Positions 8,708-17,596 of a stretch of 64,000 nucleotides of DNA are shown piece by piece. Within the stretch, counting starts at the first letter, position 1. Each line of letters opens with the position of its first letter. Origin of the DNA: Virgibacillus sp. AGTR (GTDB taxonomy: Bacteria > Bacillota > Bacilli > Bacillales > Amphibacillaceae); contig NZ_JAJERH010000004.1 in assembly GCF_016919725.2 (NCBI RefSeq), forward strand, positions 62,001-126,000, in the 5' to 3' direction. The notes under the pieces are model-generated. The model made no database searches and had not been told where the DNA came from. It saw nothing but the letters and a program-made list of their open reading frames with translations. The position numbers were made by a program, and so were the translations under genes.

Positions 8708-8753
8708 AAAACACTCTGTATGCATAGTTTTGTAAAGCATTTAATGTCATAAT
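8708..8753 (+). promoter_or_regulatory. Promoter region with candidate operator
   Basis: A divergent copy of the recurrent motif (AACACTCTGTATGCATAG, from about 8708) is followed by an extended -10-like TGTCATAAT, with its hexamer at 8748-8753. It lies about 45-90 bases upstream of the CPBP protease gene. Confidence 0.35.
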
Positions 8754-8796
8754 AGACTTATACTATTTACCAAAAAATGGAAAAGGAGTATAGCCC

Positions 8797-9564
8797 ATGA
8801 CCACCATAAGAAAGTCACTGAAAGTCCGCAAAATTAAAAGAACAAAAGAGAAGGAGTATTCAAAAACCTATTTAAAACGTAAACAAGAACGCATGGAAGA
8901 ACCGAATAGTTACCCACTCACCCGGCTCATCCTCATTAAAGATTTTTTCCGGACACCAGATTTGTACAAAGCCGTTGGGTTCTTTTTCAGCGTTCAAATC
9001 GTCATCGCAACCATATCCGCAGGTGTGAGCTACCCAACGTTTGCGGGAGCCATGAATCTGCTTGCTATCTTTTTAGGATTAATAACCGTCGTCTTGTCCA
9101 TCCGGACGATCAACAGGCGGCAACGAGTGGACCCTACACGAAGACGATTCAAGCTCTCCCGCGTACTGTTCATTGTGAGTGCTATGCTTGTCGCATTGTT
9201 CCTTTCAACTTACATCTTTAATCTAATCGGTATCACCATGCCAGCGCAACCGAACCAAACATCACTTGATAACCTACTCACCCAATTCCCGTTGGCGATG
9301 ATATTTACAATGATCGTCGTATCACCAGTCACAGAGGAAATTGTATTTCGTGAACTGTTGCCGTTCGCAACAGGACCTAGTTATTTGAGCTTTGTCATTG
9401 CAAGCCTTATCTTCATCGCTCTGCATGCACCATTCGGTATCATGGGGTGGACAAGCTACGGGATATTGGCAGCCGGATTTTTATATGCCAGATTAAAAGA
9501 TAACAATGTATATACCGGCATCGCTGTCCATATGATCTGGAACGCCTTAACAATTATTATATGA
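8797..9564 (+). CDS. CPBP-family intramembrane metalloprotease
   Basis: Protein of 255 residues with AAAAGGAG before the ATG. The N-terminus is basic (about 1-45), followed by several transmembrane segments (about 60-80, 85-105, 125-145, 165-185 and on). The CPBP/Abi signature is complete: EEIVFRE (EExxxR) near residue 188, FIALHAPFG (FxxxH) near 206, and a final HMIWN (HxxxN). Family members include CaaX prenyl proteases and bacteriocin self-immunity proteins. The role here is unknown; immunity or envelope-protein processing are options. It is a single gene with its own promoter region. Confidence 0.9.
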   Translation: MTTIRKSLKVRKIKRTKEKEYSKTYLKRKQERMEEPNSYPLTRLILIKDFFRTPDLYKAVGFFFSVQIVIATISAGVSYPTFAGAMNLLAIFLGLITVVLSIRTINRRQRVDPTRRRFKLSRVLFIVSAMLVALFLSTYIFNLIGITMPAQPNQTSLDNLLTQFPLAMIFTMIVVSPVTEEIVFRELLPFATGPSYLSFVIASLIFIALHAPFGIMGWTSYGILAAGFLYARLKDNNVYTGIAVHMIWNALTIII

Positions 9565-9610
9565 CGATATAAACATAAAAAAAATATAAGCAGAAAGGGT
9601 CGAATCTATC

Positions 9611-10726
9611 GTGAATAGACAAGAAATATTCGAACAAACCAAAGAACAAATAATACATTTAATTCAAAAAGATTTGTTGTTTGACGCGGAAACCATTCAT
9701 TCCGTGTATAGTGGATTATACCAATACGAACAATTTTTACACGCATTATGCGACATACCAGTTGAAGAAAATTTGAAGGAATCTGACACCAAAACAAAGA
9801 TGGAATTGCCAACCACTCCAATCCAATCAACACAAAAGTTGCAAGATCAACAGGTGTCGAATCATGAGACAGTACAAATAGAAAATGACACTGAACCCTT
9901 ATACACGTTCACACGTAATCTCAGAGGTGGCTGTATCATAGTTAATGGAAAAAAAGTGTATGTGCCCGAAACAACTATTCGGTTATTAAATATCGAACAT
10001 GGTGACAAACTCATTCTGTCAAGCAAAAGAGATAACAAATATTTTTATGAAATTGCAGAAAAAACGGATGACCCAAATACCCCAGAGCGCGCAACAGTTG
10101 AGTATGCGCTCGTCGAAAAACAAGATGGTATGCTCATAGCAAATCGTTCTATGGTAGAAGGTGGATTAAATATCAAAATCGACGACATGTTACACACATT
10201 CCGTCTCCCAAAAGAAGACTGTCTAAAATTTAACTTAAAAGAAGGCGATTTGATTGACATTGCATACAACCCAAATGACCCAACGTTTCATCGTGTTATT
10301 TGGAAATACGAAATCGAAAAAATGGAACAAGTAGATCGACCGCAAAAAGCAGGCGAATATAAAGATAAAACCAAAAAGACAGAGAGCGAAAACCAAAAAC
10401 AAGAATTAGACGGGAAAGTCGTGCTTGTAATCGGCTTAGAACCACGCAAAGCCATATTTCAAAAAGCTATTGAAGACCGAGGCGGACAATTCTTGTTTTT
10501 AGAAGGAACTGAACAAAAAGATCGTTTCACATCAGCCATACGACAAGCTGATGTGGTCGTAATTCTGACAGCTTTTATTAAACATCGTGCAAGTATCTTT
10601 GCTGTAAAAGTATGCAAAGAGCAGGATACGCCGTTTTCAATTATCGATACATTAGGAGTTTCCCGTATTTTAAATGGCGCCATTCATCCATCGGTGAATG
10701 TGCGCAAACATTATCATAATAGCTAA
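9611..10726 (+). CDS. DUF2325-domain protein
   Basis: Protein of 371 residues with a GTG start behind AGAAAGG. The N-terminal 100 residues are helical and polar. The middle (about 95-240) holds two beta-rich modules with hydrophobic strands (GCIIVNGKKVYVPETTIRLL, MLHTFRLPKEDCLKFNL). The C-terminal 100 residues are a Rossmann-like DUF2325 domain (VVLVIGLEPRKAIFQKAIEDRG, then QADVVVILTAFIKHRA and VCKEQDTPFSIID). This domain is frequent on Bacillales plasmids and chromosomes and its biochemical role is not established. It is followed by the zinc-finger gene in the same direction. Confidence 0.75.
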   Translation: MNRQEIFEQTKEQIIHLIQKDLLFDAETIHSVYSGLYQYEQFLHALCDIPVEENLKESDTKTKMELPTTPIQSTQKLQDQQVSNHETVQIENDTEPLYTFTRNLRGGCIIVNGKKVYVPETTIRLLNIEHGDKLILSSKRDNKYFYEIAEKTDDPNTPERATVEYALVEKQDGMLIANRSMVEGGLNIKIDDMLHTFRLPKEDCLKFNLKEGDLIDIAYNPNDPTFHRVIWKYEIEKMEQVDRPQKAGEYKDKTKKTESENQKQELDGKVVLVIGLEPRKAIFQKAIEDRGGQFLFLEGTEQKDRFTSAIRQADVVVILTAFIKHRASIFAVKVCKEQDTPFSIIDTLGVSRILNGAIHPSVNVRKHYHNS

Positions 10727-10767
10727 CCTAAAATAACAACATCCCAGTAAAAAAGGAGAAAAATCGT

Positions 10768-11112
10768 ATGAGAAGGACCACTAAAAGCGAACAAAAAACT
10801 TTTTATAAACGAAAAGCGGCTCGCCGACTTCATTATGAAAACTACATCAAGGGTTGGCGCCTGCGGGACTGTCACACATGTGATGGGAATACAGCAGACT
10901 GTCCTACCTGTTCGGGTTCCGGTCAGGAATGGGCCAAACCTAACTGTACGACCGACATTAAATCACTTATAGGCAAAACATTACGAATCGAAGTTATTCC
11001 AGAGGTAGACCTTCATCTCCATATCCAAAATAACAGGAGGGTCATTAAGCAATTCATCTCAACCGACGATGATACCCGGGAACCACGGATTTATGATAAA
11101 TTAGAATTTTGA
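10768..11112 (+). CDS. DnaJ-type zinc-finger protein, stopped by in-frame TGA
   Basis: Protein of 114 residues with AAAAAGGAG before the ATG. Residues about 37-55 carry a Cys-rich repeat (CHTCDGN, CPTCSGSG), the CxxCxGxG module of DnaJ-like zinc centres, without any J domain. A basic N-terminus precedes it. The stop is TGA at 11110-11112, but the same frame stays open for another 34 protein-like codons to a TAA at 11217. The gene may therefore carry a nonsense mutation, or the TGA may be read through. Function unknown; such small zinc proteins often bind nucleic acid or unfolded protein. Confidence 0.65.
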   Translation: MRRTTKSEQKTFYKRKAARRLHYENYIKGWRLRDCHTCDGNTADCPTCSGSGQEWAKPNCTTDIKSLIGKTLRIEVIPEVDLHLHIQNNRRVIKQFISTDDDTREPRIYDKLEF

Positions 11113-11217
11113 TACGATGAAGATAACAACATCGAAGATTGGTACGTGACGAATACATTCGGCGGCCGATTCTATCTGCACGAATTCAAACGGATTGACG
11201 ACCGTCAATCGGCCTAA
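11113..11217 (+). other. In-frame extension after the TGA of the zinc-finger gene
   Basis: Thirty-four sense codons with normal composition (EDWYVTNTFGGRFYLHEFKR in the middle) continue in frame after TGA at 11110-11112. They hold no ATG, GTG or TTG near the front and have no ribosome binding site. They look like the original C-terminus of the zinc-finger protein. Confidence 0.5.
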
Positions 11218-11240
11218 ATACAAAAAGGGAGCAACTAAAC

Positions 11241-11927
11241 ATGAACACCAGAGATACATCCAAAAAAACAGACAAAAACAAAGAAAACGATGACCTACAA
11301 ACCATCGAACACAAAAGTGAATCATCCCCAGCATTTGAGACGGACATAGATCCTATTACCGTATTGAAAACACTGAACAACCACATTGAGATCTTACATA
11401 ACAACCCGAGCAAAAAAGACGTCCAACGCGTCCACTCCGAGCTTACATCTATGGAAATCCTCACGATAGAACACGGGGATGAGACCTGGTGGATAAATGA
11501 ACCACTTTCCCTACACCGACACGTCATGAGAAGACCAATGTCCAAACGTATCGGTCATCTACTCAAAACAAAAGGTGAATGGAAAGGCGAGTACGTCCAT
11601 AAAGACAACATCGAAGTAAAAGCGCGCGTCTATCTACCGATAGACGTAGCCATACAACCCAAAGCAGAAGCCGGCATCAAAAACGGCGAAATCAGCACGT
11701 TGCTTCTTTCGGTGATCGGTCTTCACAACATCATTGAATCCATGCTAGAGGCCGGAGCCTCATTTTGTGGTATCTTTCGAAAACCAGATGGTGTTATCCA
11801 TATGAACAAACTCAAAATGTGGCTAAAAGACAACGAAAACTACGGTACATGGAGCATGAAAGACGAGCTAAACATGATAACTCTCTATGACATCGTGAAT
11901 ACAGCCACACTTACAACAAATCAGTGA
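11241..11927 (+). CDS. Hypothetical soluble protein
   Basis: Protein of 228 residues with AAAGGGAG before the ATG. The first 45 residues are polar and Lys/Glu-rich. The rest appears to be a folded domain with a Trp-rich segment (IEHGDETWWINEPLSLHRHV) and mixed helices and strands (EISTLLLSVIGLHNIIESML). No family is recognised. It lies directly after the broken zinc-finger gene and ends in a strong terminator. Confidence 0.6.
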   Translation: MNTRDTSKKTDKNKENDDLQTIEHKSESSPAFETDIDPITVLKTLNNHIEILHNNPSKKDVQRVHSELTSMEILTIEHGDETWWINEPLSLHRHVMRRPMSKRIGHLLKTKGEWKGEYVHKDNIEVKARVYLPIDVAIQPKAEAGIKNGEISTLLLSVIGLHNIIESMLEAGASFCGIFRKPDGVIHMNKLKMWLKDNENYGTWSMKDELNMITLYDIVNTATLTTNQ

Positions 11928-11931
11928 TGAA

Positions 11932-11977
11932 AAAAAACCTCACAGGGATCAAATTCACCCCTTGTAAGGTTTTTTTG
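11932..11977 (+). terminator. Intrinsic terminator
   Basis: AACCTCACAGGG pairs imperfectly with CCCCTTGTAAGGTT and is followed by seven T. It closes the block 9611-11927. Confidence 0.85.
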
Positions 11978-12149
11978 TTTGTCATACGGTATATCCTATA
12001 GTTTCGTAGGACTATATTAAAAGATTTTAAAAGGTAAAAACAAGACGAATCCCCAGCCAGATCAAATTTATCTGAGCAAGTCTACGTATATTTCCGAAGA
12101 TAGTGTAGTGAATTGTTTTAGTTATGTTCCAATTCTTTCTTAATGAACG

Positions 12150-12542
12150 CTATTTTTGGTGTTCATTTAATTTATTTACTATATTTTCGGGAACATCCTC
12201 TTTCTTAACGACTGTCACATCATGCATTCGAGTATCGCTACCTTTTTTTATAGCTTTGATATATGTTCCAATTGGGTGCTTATTCTTAGAATTAAAACTT
12301 AAATCAATTTCATTTAAATCTTTATCATATCCAATTAAATCATATGAATTAACATCATCACCGTGTTCTTTTGCTATAGAGTCTTTTGTAGGTTCTACTG
12401 TTACCACTCCATACACATCTGTTTTACTTGCAAATGGATTATAGCGACTCAAGTTACTACTTAATGCTTCTGATTTCTCACACCCAGCTAATCCTATACT
12501 AAATACAATTGCTAATATCAATATGCAAAATCTTTTCTTCAT
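12150..12542 (-). CDS. YxeA-like (DUF1093) lipoprotein
   Basis: Protein of 130 residues with a lipoprotein signal: KKR n-region, hydrophobic core and an LAGC lipobox (Cys near residue 21). The mature part fits the YxeA/DUF1093 pattern: a short YGVVTVEP strand, then YDLIGYDKDLNEIDLSF, then GTYIKAIKKGS, then a final valine-rich strand and a C-terminal helix. These small extracytoplasmic proteins have no known activity. The gene is AT-rich compared with the plasmid backbone to its left and is probably acquired. Confidence 0.75.
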   Translation of the reverse strand: MKKRFCILILAIVFSIGLAGCEKSEALSSNLSRYNPFASKTDVYGVVTVEPTKDSIAKEHGDDVNSYDLIGYDKDLNEIDLSFNSKNKHPIGTYIKAIKKGSDTRMHDVTVVKKEDVPENIVNKLNEHQK

Positions 12543-12631
12543 ATTTATTTACTCCTTATTTGTATGTTCTTTTGATGTTATATAGATATATTAACACGTC
12601 TAAAAATAATATACCCTTTCAATTATGTAAG

Positions 12632-12799
12632 GTGTATAAAACATATGAAATATATACTGCGCATATAAAGAATCCCTATAAAAAGGAGTACATTAGTAGA
12701 GATTTAGTTCCTGCCCCTGATATCACAATAAGTGGAAGGAAATATTGGAAGCAATCAACTTGTGAAAAGTTTTTAAAAGAACAGCAGCAATCAGAATGA
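12632..12799 (+). CDS. Small AlpA/excisionase-like DNA-binding protein, possibly 5'-truncated
   Basis: The readable C-terminal part (VPAPDITISGRKYWKQST, then a Lys-rich helix) resembles the winged-helix end of MerR/AlpA/excisionase-type small DNA-binding proteins, in which a PxPD segment precedes a GRxYW recognition element. The frame is open further upstream but without a good ATG and ribosome binding site. A GTG at 12632 is the only plausible start, giving 55 residues. It may be a remnant of a lost integration module. The assignment rests on pattern memory only. Confidence 0.35.
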   Translation: MYKTYEIYTAHIKNPYKKEYISRDLVPAPDITISGRKYWKQSTCEKFLKEQQQSE

Positions 12800-12971
12800 T
12801 TTTTTTTAAAAATGTATTTACACCATAAGTAAACGTTGATTTTCTTATTAAGTTAAGTTTTAAATGATACAATAGAAGAAAATATATAATTCAATCATTT
12901 TTTGGGGGATACAACTGTAGGAAGCTATTTTGGAAGCTAACATTAATAGTTAATAGGAAAGGAGTTTTTCC

Positions 12972-13382
12972 ATGCAGGTAAGAAAACATAATGAAATAGG
13001 AGATTTGATTTTTGCGCAAATTATAAATACCGGTATGTATAAATCAGCGAGGTATGATGTGGTCTATAATAAAAAAACTAAAATTTTGCATATTTATGAT
13101 GATTGTTTACATAATGATACTTCTATTACGAATAACACAATTGTTAAGCATGACATTTTAGAAGCTCTCGGGCATTCAGATGGTTTTGTTCAAACGTTTC
13201 TAAATAGAATTGGAAAAAAAGCAGATAATGCCCGTATTCGAATGTTTATTTATATATATCATATTATTTGGGAAGTAACGCAGGATAATGATTTTTTGTG
13301 GGTAGAAGATGAATCATTGTTATACAAGCCATTTGCTGAAAAAATATATGAATATGCGAAAAAAGAAGGTCAAAATTTTTGA
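12972..13382 (+). CDS. Hypothetical protein
   Basis: Protein of 136 residues, AT-rich, with AAAGGAG before the ATG and an extended -10-like TGATACAAT about 100 bases upstream. It looks like a single soluble alpha/beta domain (YDVVYNKKTKILHIYDDCLH, RIRMFIYIYHIIWEVTQD). No family is recognised. Codon use differs from the plasmid backbone, as for the small lipoprotein gene next to it. It overlaps the following tiny ORF by 4 bases. Confidence 0.55.
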   Translation: MQVRKHNEIGDLIFAQIINTGMYKSARYDVVYNKKTKILHIYDDCLHNDTSITNNTIVKHDILEALGHSDGFVQTFLNRIGKKADNARIRMFIYIYHIIWEVTQDNDFLWVEDESLLYKPFAEKIYEYAKKEGQNF

Positions 13383-13474
13383 GAAGAAAACTTATAGAAC
13401 TGTTAGATAGTTTGATTGTAATAAGCGATTCTAATGATTATTTCAGTATGAAAGTTAAAGGTTATCTAAATTAA
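13379..13474 (+). CDS. Very small ORF overlapping the previous gene
   Basis: Thirty-one codons from a TTG that overlaps the TGA of the previous gene (TTTTGA), giving a helical, basic-to-polar peptide (RRKLIELLDSLIVISDSNDY). The overlap and a GAAGG upstream allow translational coupling. It might instead be a frameshifted continuation of the previous gene. No function is seen. Confidence 0.3.
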   Translation: MRRKLIELLDSLIVISDSNDYFSMKVKGYLN

Positions 13475-13501
13475 TGTTAGGGGGTTTCCCCCCCCTTAAC
13501 A
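13475..13501. terminator. Intrinsic terminator-like hairpin between convergent genes
   Basis: TGTTAGGGGG and CCCCCCTTAACA form a G/C-rich stem between the + strand genes ending at 13474 and the minus-strand gene ending at 13505. The T run is short. Confidence 0.6.
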
Positions 13502-13504
13502 TAC

Positions 13505-14221
13505 TCATACCTGTCCAAGACTTGACCAAATGACGAATACGGCACACAGGGTATGAACACCAATCGCCGCATAAAACATCATTGATTCTGCAACGCCACC
13601 TGTTTCATAGGTAAATGGGAGTCTTCGCTTTCGTCTGAACGAAGGAACGGGATAAAACCAATGGATACCCTGCTCGCTGAACGAATCCTCTACAATATGA
13701 GCCGTATATCCGAGCGCAAGCGCAAGCAGATATATCGACTCGAAATACCATGCAATACCCGCAATCAACAACGCTGCCCAGATTGTGTGCGTGATTGTTC
13801 GGTGTGGAATAAAACTGCTTATTGGTGCAATGTACTTTCCTATCGTGGATGTATTAGAATCTATGTCTGGTAAAACCGTCCCGAGTGCGAAACATAGGAT
13901 AACCATGGTTATTGTAAACGAATAGCTTTCCCCAACCGTAAAGCGGAGCAATATTAAACTTACAGCCATCAAAACCAAATGCGTTGTACGAATACGCCAG
14001 TGGCCTCCTATATGAAGAAGCCACAAGATAAAGAAACCGACCGCTGCAACCATCAAACCATATTCCATAATTGACATCGGTTTGCCGATAGAAAGACCGA
14101 ATACCTGCAGGTATTCCTCTTTTCCACTTTCTGTGACATCTCTATTTGCATACATCGTGTACCCGATCAAACCAGTATGCATCAAAGCAAGGGAACTTAA
14201 AATATGCGTCCTTCCGAGCAT
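13505..14221 (-). CDS. YdjM/DUF457-type membrane metal-dependent hydrolase
   Basis: Protein of 238 residues. An early conserved His (GRTHILSSLALMH, N-terminal), then several transmembrane helices, then the signature LPDIDSNTSTIGKYI followed by HRTITHTIWAALL and HIVEDSFSEQGIHWFYP. Together these form the D-x-D, HRxxTH and HxxxD pattern of the YdjM (DUF457) family of inner-membrane proteins. The substrate is unknown, though phospholipase-like activity has been proposed for the family. It lies at the end of a minus-strand group with the two genes to its right. Confidence 0.85.
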   Translation of the reverse strand: MLGRTHILSSLALMHTGLIGYTMYANRDVTESGKEEYLQVFGLSIGKPMSIMEYGLMVAAVGFFILWLLHIGGHWRIRTTHLVLMAVSLILLRFTVGESYSFTITMVILCFALGTVLPDIDSNTSTIGKYIAPISSFIPHRTITHTIWAALLIAGIAWYFESIYLLALALGYTAHIVEDSFSEQGIHWFYPVPSFRRKRRLPFTYETGGVAESMMFYAAIGVHTLCAVFVIWSSLGQV

Positions 14222-14340
14222 AAATTCTCACCTCTTTTCTCTTTTTTTGGTAAAGCAATCCTGCATGCTATAACTACAGAATTTAGTATTTATATTACAT
14301 ATTACTGTTACATATTATGTAATACTTTTGTTTCGGAAAA

Positions 14341-14688
14341 TCATTCGGCATTTCTCACCCGATGATACGCATCATTGCGTATCGCTTCCCTTACCTCATC
14401 GGTATTATCAGTGATTACGGTCTGATGTAAGGCGACCAGTTCGGATAATAATACGTTCGTCACACGACTTTCAACCATAACGGCATCCAATCGGTCATGG
14501 ATTCGCTCCAGTGTTTGGAGCTGAATATCGGACGCATGCAACTGTTTCCCAGACGTTACCGTCTGTTCTTTGGCAAGCTGCTGTACGTGAGCCAATTGTT
14601 TCTGCAATCCCTTGAACAACATCGACCATTCCCCATCCTGTGGCCGCATGGGTGGCATTCGTTTCTTAATTTCCGAGACGTTCGTCAC
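14341..14688 (-). CDS. Hypothetical coiled-coil protein
   Basis: Protein of 115 residues, almost entirely helical, with heptad-like spacing (LQKQLAHVQQLAKEQ, IQLQTLERIHDRLDAVMVES) and a polar C-terminus. No transmembrane segment. Such short coiled-coil proteins often act as oligomeric partners, but nothing in the sequence says of what. A 6-bp hairpin (CCCGGC/GCCGGG, 14719-14734) lies between it and the upstream minus-strand gene. Confidence 0.5.
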   Translation of the reverse strand: MTNVSEIKKRMPPMRPQDGEWSMLFKGLQKQLAHVQQLAKEQTVTSGKQLHASDIQLQTLERIHDRLDAVMVESRVTNVLLSELVALHQTVITDNTDEVREAIRNDAYHRVRNAE

Positions 14689-14765
14689 GACAAATCCCCC
14701 TTTTTTGTTATATTATGACCCGGCTTACGCCGGGATATCTGTAACGTCAAATAATAAAGGTTCGT

Positions 14766-15218
14766 TCAAAACAAATCTGTGTTTTCCATACGGAGCATTG
14801 CCAGATATTCACCAGGGTCCTCGTTGACCTCCAAAACATTCTGTCCGTCAAAGTACGGTAGAATCGGTATACCAAGATACACCATCCCACTCACCAGACA
14901 CACATTTTGGTATCGTGGTGAACCATCTACAAACAACGGGTGACGCGAGCGAAAGCGGAATGTCTTTTTCTTCGAGTAGTCACTATGTATACGCTCCACA
15001 ATCTTAAATCCCGCTGGGATTCTACTCCGGCCGAAAGACGTACTAATGAACTTGATTAAATTAATAAGCGAGCTGTCGATCATGTGAGATTCCGGATAGA
15101 ATTCTTCTTCGAACACTGGTAAAGCGTTTACTCCGTCCCCACCTTGAAGAAAATCCATCAACGGTTTCTCCAATACCTCATACATCGAAAAGGACCTTAC
15201 TTTATTATCATCACACAT
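14766..15218 (-). CDS. Hypothetical protein
   Basis: Protein of 150 residues, not recognised. A helical N-terminus (MYEVLEKPLMDFLQGG) is followed by a beta-rich C-terminal half (FRFRSRHPLFVDGSPRYQNV, VSGMVYLGIPILPYF). The start at 15218 has a weak ribosome binding site (AAAGGTGGAAAGG). A copy of the recurrent operator-like motif lies upstream (15329-15352). Confidence 0.5.
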   Translation of the reverse strand: MCDDNKVRSFSMYEVLEKPLMDFLQGGDGVNALPVFEEEFYPESHMIDSSLINLIKFISTSFGRSRIPAGFKIVERIHSDYSKKKTFRFRSRHPLFVDGSPRYQNVCLVSGMVYLGIPILPYFDGQNVLEVNEDPGEYLAMLRMENTDLF

Positions 15219-15710
15219 CTAACCTTTCCACCTTTCCACTTTTTATGGGTTGCTTGAGATTTTTTTCCATATGTCTAACCTTGTTGTCCTAATACTATTT
15301 TACCATAAATAGTTATTGTTTAACAATCAAATCGCTGTGTGCATAGACATTTGAGTTTATATTTGATAGTTTACACCCATTGTCAATAAAAAGCAATACT
15401 TAGTTATAAAGTACCTGTTTTTTAAAAACGCTGATGGATCAACGAAATACGTAAGAAACACCGTCAATATGGGCGATCAGTCGCTTGGATTAAATGATTG
15501 AAATTTTCATAAAAACACTGTATACACAGTCAAATAAATGTAAAAACAAAAAATGACATTACTTTACAGATCTGTGATTAATACAGGTAAAAATACCTAA
15601 TTACTTCGCCGAGAAATCAGGCGAAGTAATCGATAAAATACATGAGCCCAAGCCCAATAAGGACTTGCGCTTTTTAATTGAAAAAAAATTATAAAAAGGG
15701 AGTCATGCGC
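15219..15710. promoter_or_regulatory. Divergent control region with two copies of the recurrent motif
   Basis: This 490-base gap between divergent genes has no coding frame. It holds ATCGCTGTGTGCATAG (15329-15352, flanked by TCAAAT/ATTTGA) and AACACTGTATACACAG (15514-15533), both fitting AACRCT-N6-ACAG. An extended -10-like TGGTAAAAT on the minus strand is near 15300. An 11-bp hairpin (ATTACTTCGCC/GGCGAAGTAAT, 15599-15630) lies before the + strand ribosome binding site. Confidence 0.5.
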
Positions 15711-15980
15711 ATGCCAAAAGAAAAACAGGAAATCCTGGACGAACTCACAGATATGTTCTACGAGGTGCAGCCAGATGAAGATTACTTGGGGAACGACGAA
15801 GAAACCACAGAAAGCATCAATGATGTGCAAAACCTTCTGGATGACGAGTCTGCACCAATCGAGCAGAAAATCGAGGAACTTGTATCGTTCAATAGTGAAT
15901 GGTTCCCAGACGGACTACCAGCAAGCGAACAAAAAATATACCGACACCTATTGAATGAAGCAGAGAATATTAAAGCCTAA
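15711..15980 (+). CDS. Small acidic hypothetical protein
   Basis: Protein of 89 residues. The ATG at 15711 is chosen because AAAGGGAG lies 8 bases upstream; the ATG at 15705 would be too close. It is very acidic and helical (EILDELTDMFYEVQPDEDYL, APIEQKIEELVSFNSEW). No family is recognised. It precedes the MoxR-like ATPase gene and shares its direction, separated by two hairpins. Confidence 0.55.
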   Translation: MPKEKQEILDELTDMFYEVQPDEDYLGNDEETTESINDVQNLLDDESAPIEQKIEELVSFNSEWFPDGLPASEQKIYRHLLNEAENIKA

Positions 15981-15983
15981 AAA

Positions 15984-16051
15984 TGCCCTAGAAGTTTAGG
16001 GCGATATGTCTTAAAACCCTGTAATTCCGCTTAAATAACGTGCGGAATTAC
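15984..16051 (+). other. Two intergenic hairpins
   Basis: GCCCTAGAAGTTTAGGGC (15984-16001) and GTAATTCCGC/GCGGAATTAC with an 11-base loop (16021-16051) follow the small acidic gene. Neither has a T tract. They lie about 100 bases before the MoxR-like gene and may be processing or attenuation elements. Confidence 0.5.
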
Positions 16052-16156
16052 CAATAAATCAAAAGAAGGAGAACCCCACGTTCTGTCTGTGATCCTACAT
16101 AACAGGACATGGGAAATCCATAAAAAAACAAATTATTCGAAAGAGAGGAATCTGTT

Positions 16157-17479
16157 ATGAAATCAGCATTAACATTCGCACAAGTTAAACCATTCATCGA
16201 GGCCGACTTAAAAGCAGGTCAAACCCCAGCCCTTATGGGAGAGCCGGGTATCGGTAAATCAAGCCTTATCGAAGATTTATCCCGCACGTTCAAAACAGCA
16301 GTTTTCACCCTACCTGTTAACCAGTTAGCCGATCGTGCAGATCTGACCGGTGTCCGTATGACTCAGTCCGAAAACGGAACATGGCGTCAGGAAGCCTTCC
16401 CGCATTCGACGATCATGGAAGCTATCGAATACGCAGCGGATCACCCGGACGAAAATCCAATTTTGTTCCTAGATGAATTTAATCGAGCGTCTTCAGATAT
16501 CACGTCTTCTATTCTGTCATTCCAAACGCTCCGCCGTATTGGAACAATCAATTTCCCGGACAACCTTCGTTTAATCGTTGCCGGAAATGACAAAGGAAAT
16601 GTCACCAGCCTGGACCAAGCGAGTATCTCTCGTTTCTCCGTGTATCACGTACGTCCGGATCTTGACACATTCTTGAGTATCCAATCACTCAACCCGTTTA
16701 TCACGGATGTGTTGACGAAACATCCGGAAGATTTAATGGCATTGGAAGCTATTGAAAACAGCAGCCAGGACTCTGCTGATGATGACGATGATGAAGATAG
16801 CGAAAGTGAAGATTACGCCTTCTCACAATTCGAATTTTTGGCAGAAGATACATTCACGCAAATTACACGCCCAAGAACCATTACGTATGCGAGTGAATGG
16901 CTAAACAACATGGGACTTGATAAATCCGGAAGCGACAAAGAACACGAATTGCTCGGACAACTGTTTGCTGATATGACAGAATCGGATGAGTCAAACATTT
17001 TATTTGCTGGTATTGAAGCACACGTCGGAAACACAACGTTCGCTCATCATCTGTTTGACGAAATCAATACACATTTCAACTCTATGTTAAGTGCTACACA
17101 CGTTTCCAATCAGCCGGTTCTAAAGGACCTTCGTCCGAAACAAGACATCATCAACACGATGAGCCGTGCTGCAAATGTACAGGACGTGGAACAACTTATC
17201 GACGCCATGGACGAGAAAGATCGTTTGAACACGTTGGTTTGGTTGACAGAAATCTCCAGCACGAAAGAAATAAACAACAATCAAGCCGTGACAGCATTCA
17301 TGTCCAATGCGCCACACCATATCACGCAGTTTGACAACAAAGCCATCCAAAACTTAATGAAAGTGCTACCAGATTCAGCAAAAGTGGCTGAAAACGCTGT
17401 ACAATCGATGTTAAGCAGTACCGCACCTGTCATGAACCAGTGGAAAGGCATGATTCAATCCGTAATGGAGCAAGACTAA
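16157..17479 (+). CDS. MoxR-like AAA+ ATPase
   Basis: Protein of 440 residues with AGAGAGG before the ATG. Walker A is GEPGIGKS near residues 27-34 and Walker B is ILFLDEFNRA near 104-113, followed by a conserved sensor-like segment (LRLIVAGND) and an Asn/Arg-rich loop (ASISRFSVYHV). An acidic insert (DDDDDEDSESEDY) lies around 215. This is the architecture of MoxR-type chaperone ATPases, which work with VWA-domain proteins. The partner is encoded 370 bases downstream. The pair probably remodels or inserts a metal or cofactor into a target, but the client is unknown. A terminator-like hairpin follows it. Confidence 0.88.
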   Translation: MKSALTFAQVKPFIEADLKAGQTPALMGEPGIGKSSLIEDLSRTFKTAVFTLPVNQLADRADLTGVRMTQSENGTWRQEAFPHSTIMEAIEYAADHPDENPILFLDEFNRASSDITSSILSFQTLRRIGTINFPDNLRLIVAGNDKGNVTSLDQASISRFSVYHVRPDLDTFLSIQSLNPFITDVLTKHPEDLMALEAIENSSQDSADDDDDEDSESEDYAFSQFEFLAEDTFTQITRPRTITYASEWLNNMGLDKSGSDKEHELLGQLFADMTESDESNILFAGIEAHVGNTTFAHHLFDEINTHFNSMLSATHVSNQPVLKDLRPKQDIINTMSRAANVQDVEQLIDAMDEKDRLNTLVWLTEISSTKEINNNQAVTAFMSNAPHHITQFDNKAIQNLMKVLPDSAKVAENAVQSMLSSTAPVMNQWKGMIQSVMEQD

Positions 17480-17505
17480 TCGGAGCTAAATCCGCGCATT
17501 AAATT

Positions 17506-17540
17506 ACCCTCTGAGGATAACGCTCAGAGGGTTCCTTTTT
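17506..17540 (+). terminator. Intrinsic terminator
   Basis: ACCCTCTGAG and CTCAGAGGGT form a 10-bp stem followed by TCCTTTTT. It lies after the MoxR-like gene and may reduce rather than abolish expression of the VWA gene. Confidence 0.8.
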
Positions 17541-17596
17541 AATAAACGATAAAAGCGAGCAGGTGAATAAAGCGTGAAGAAAATTGAAAGTAAAGC

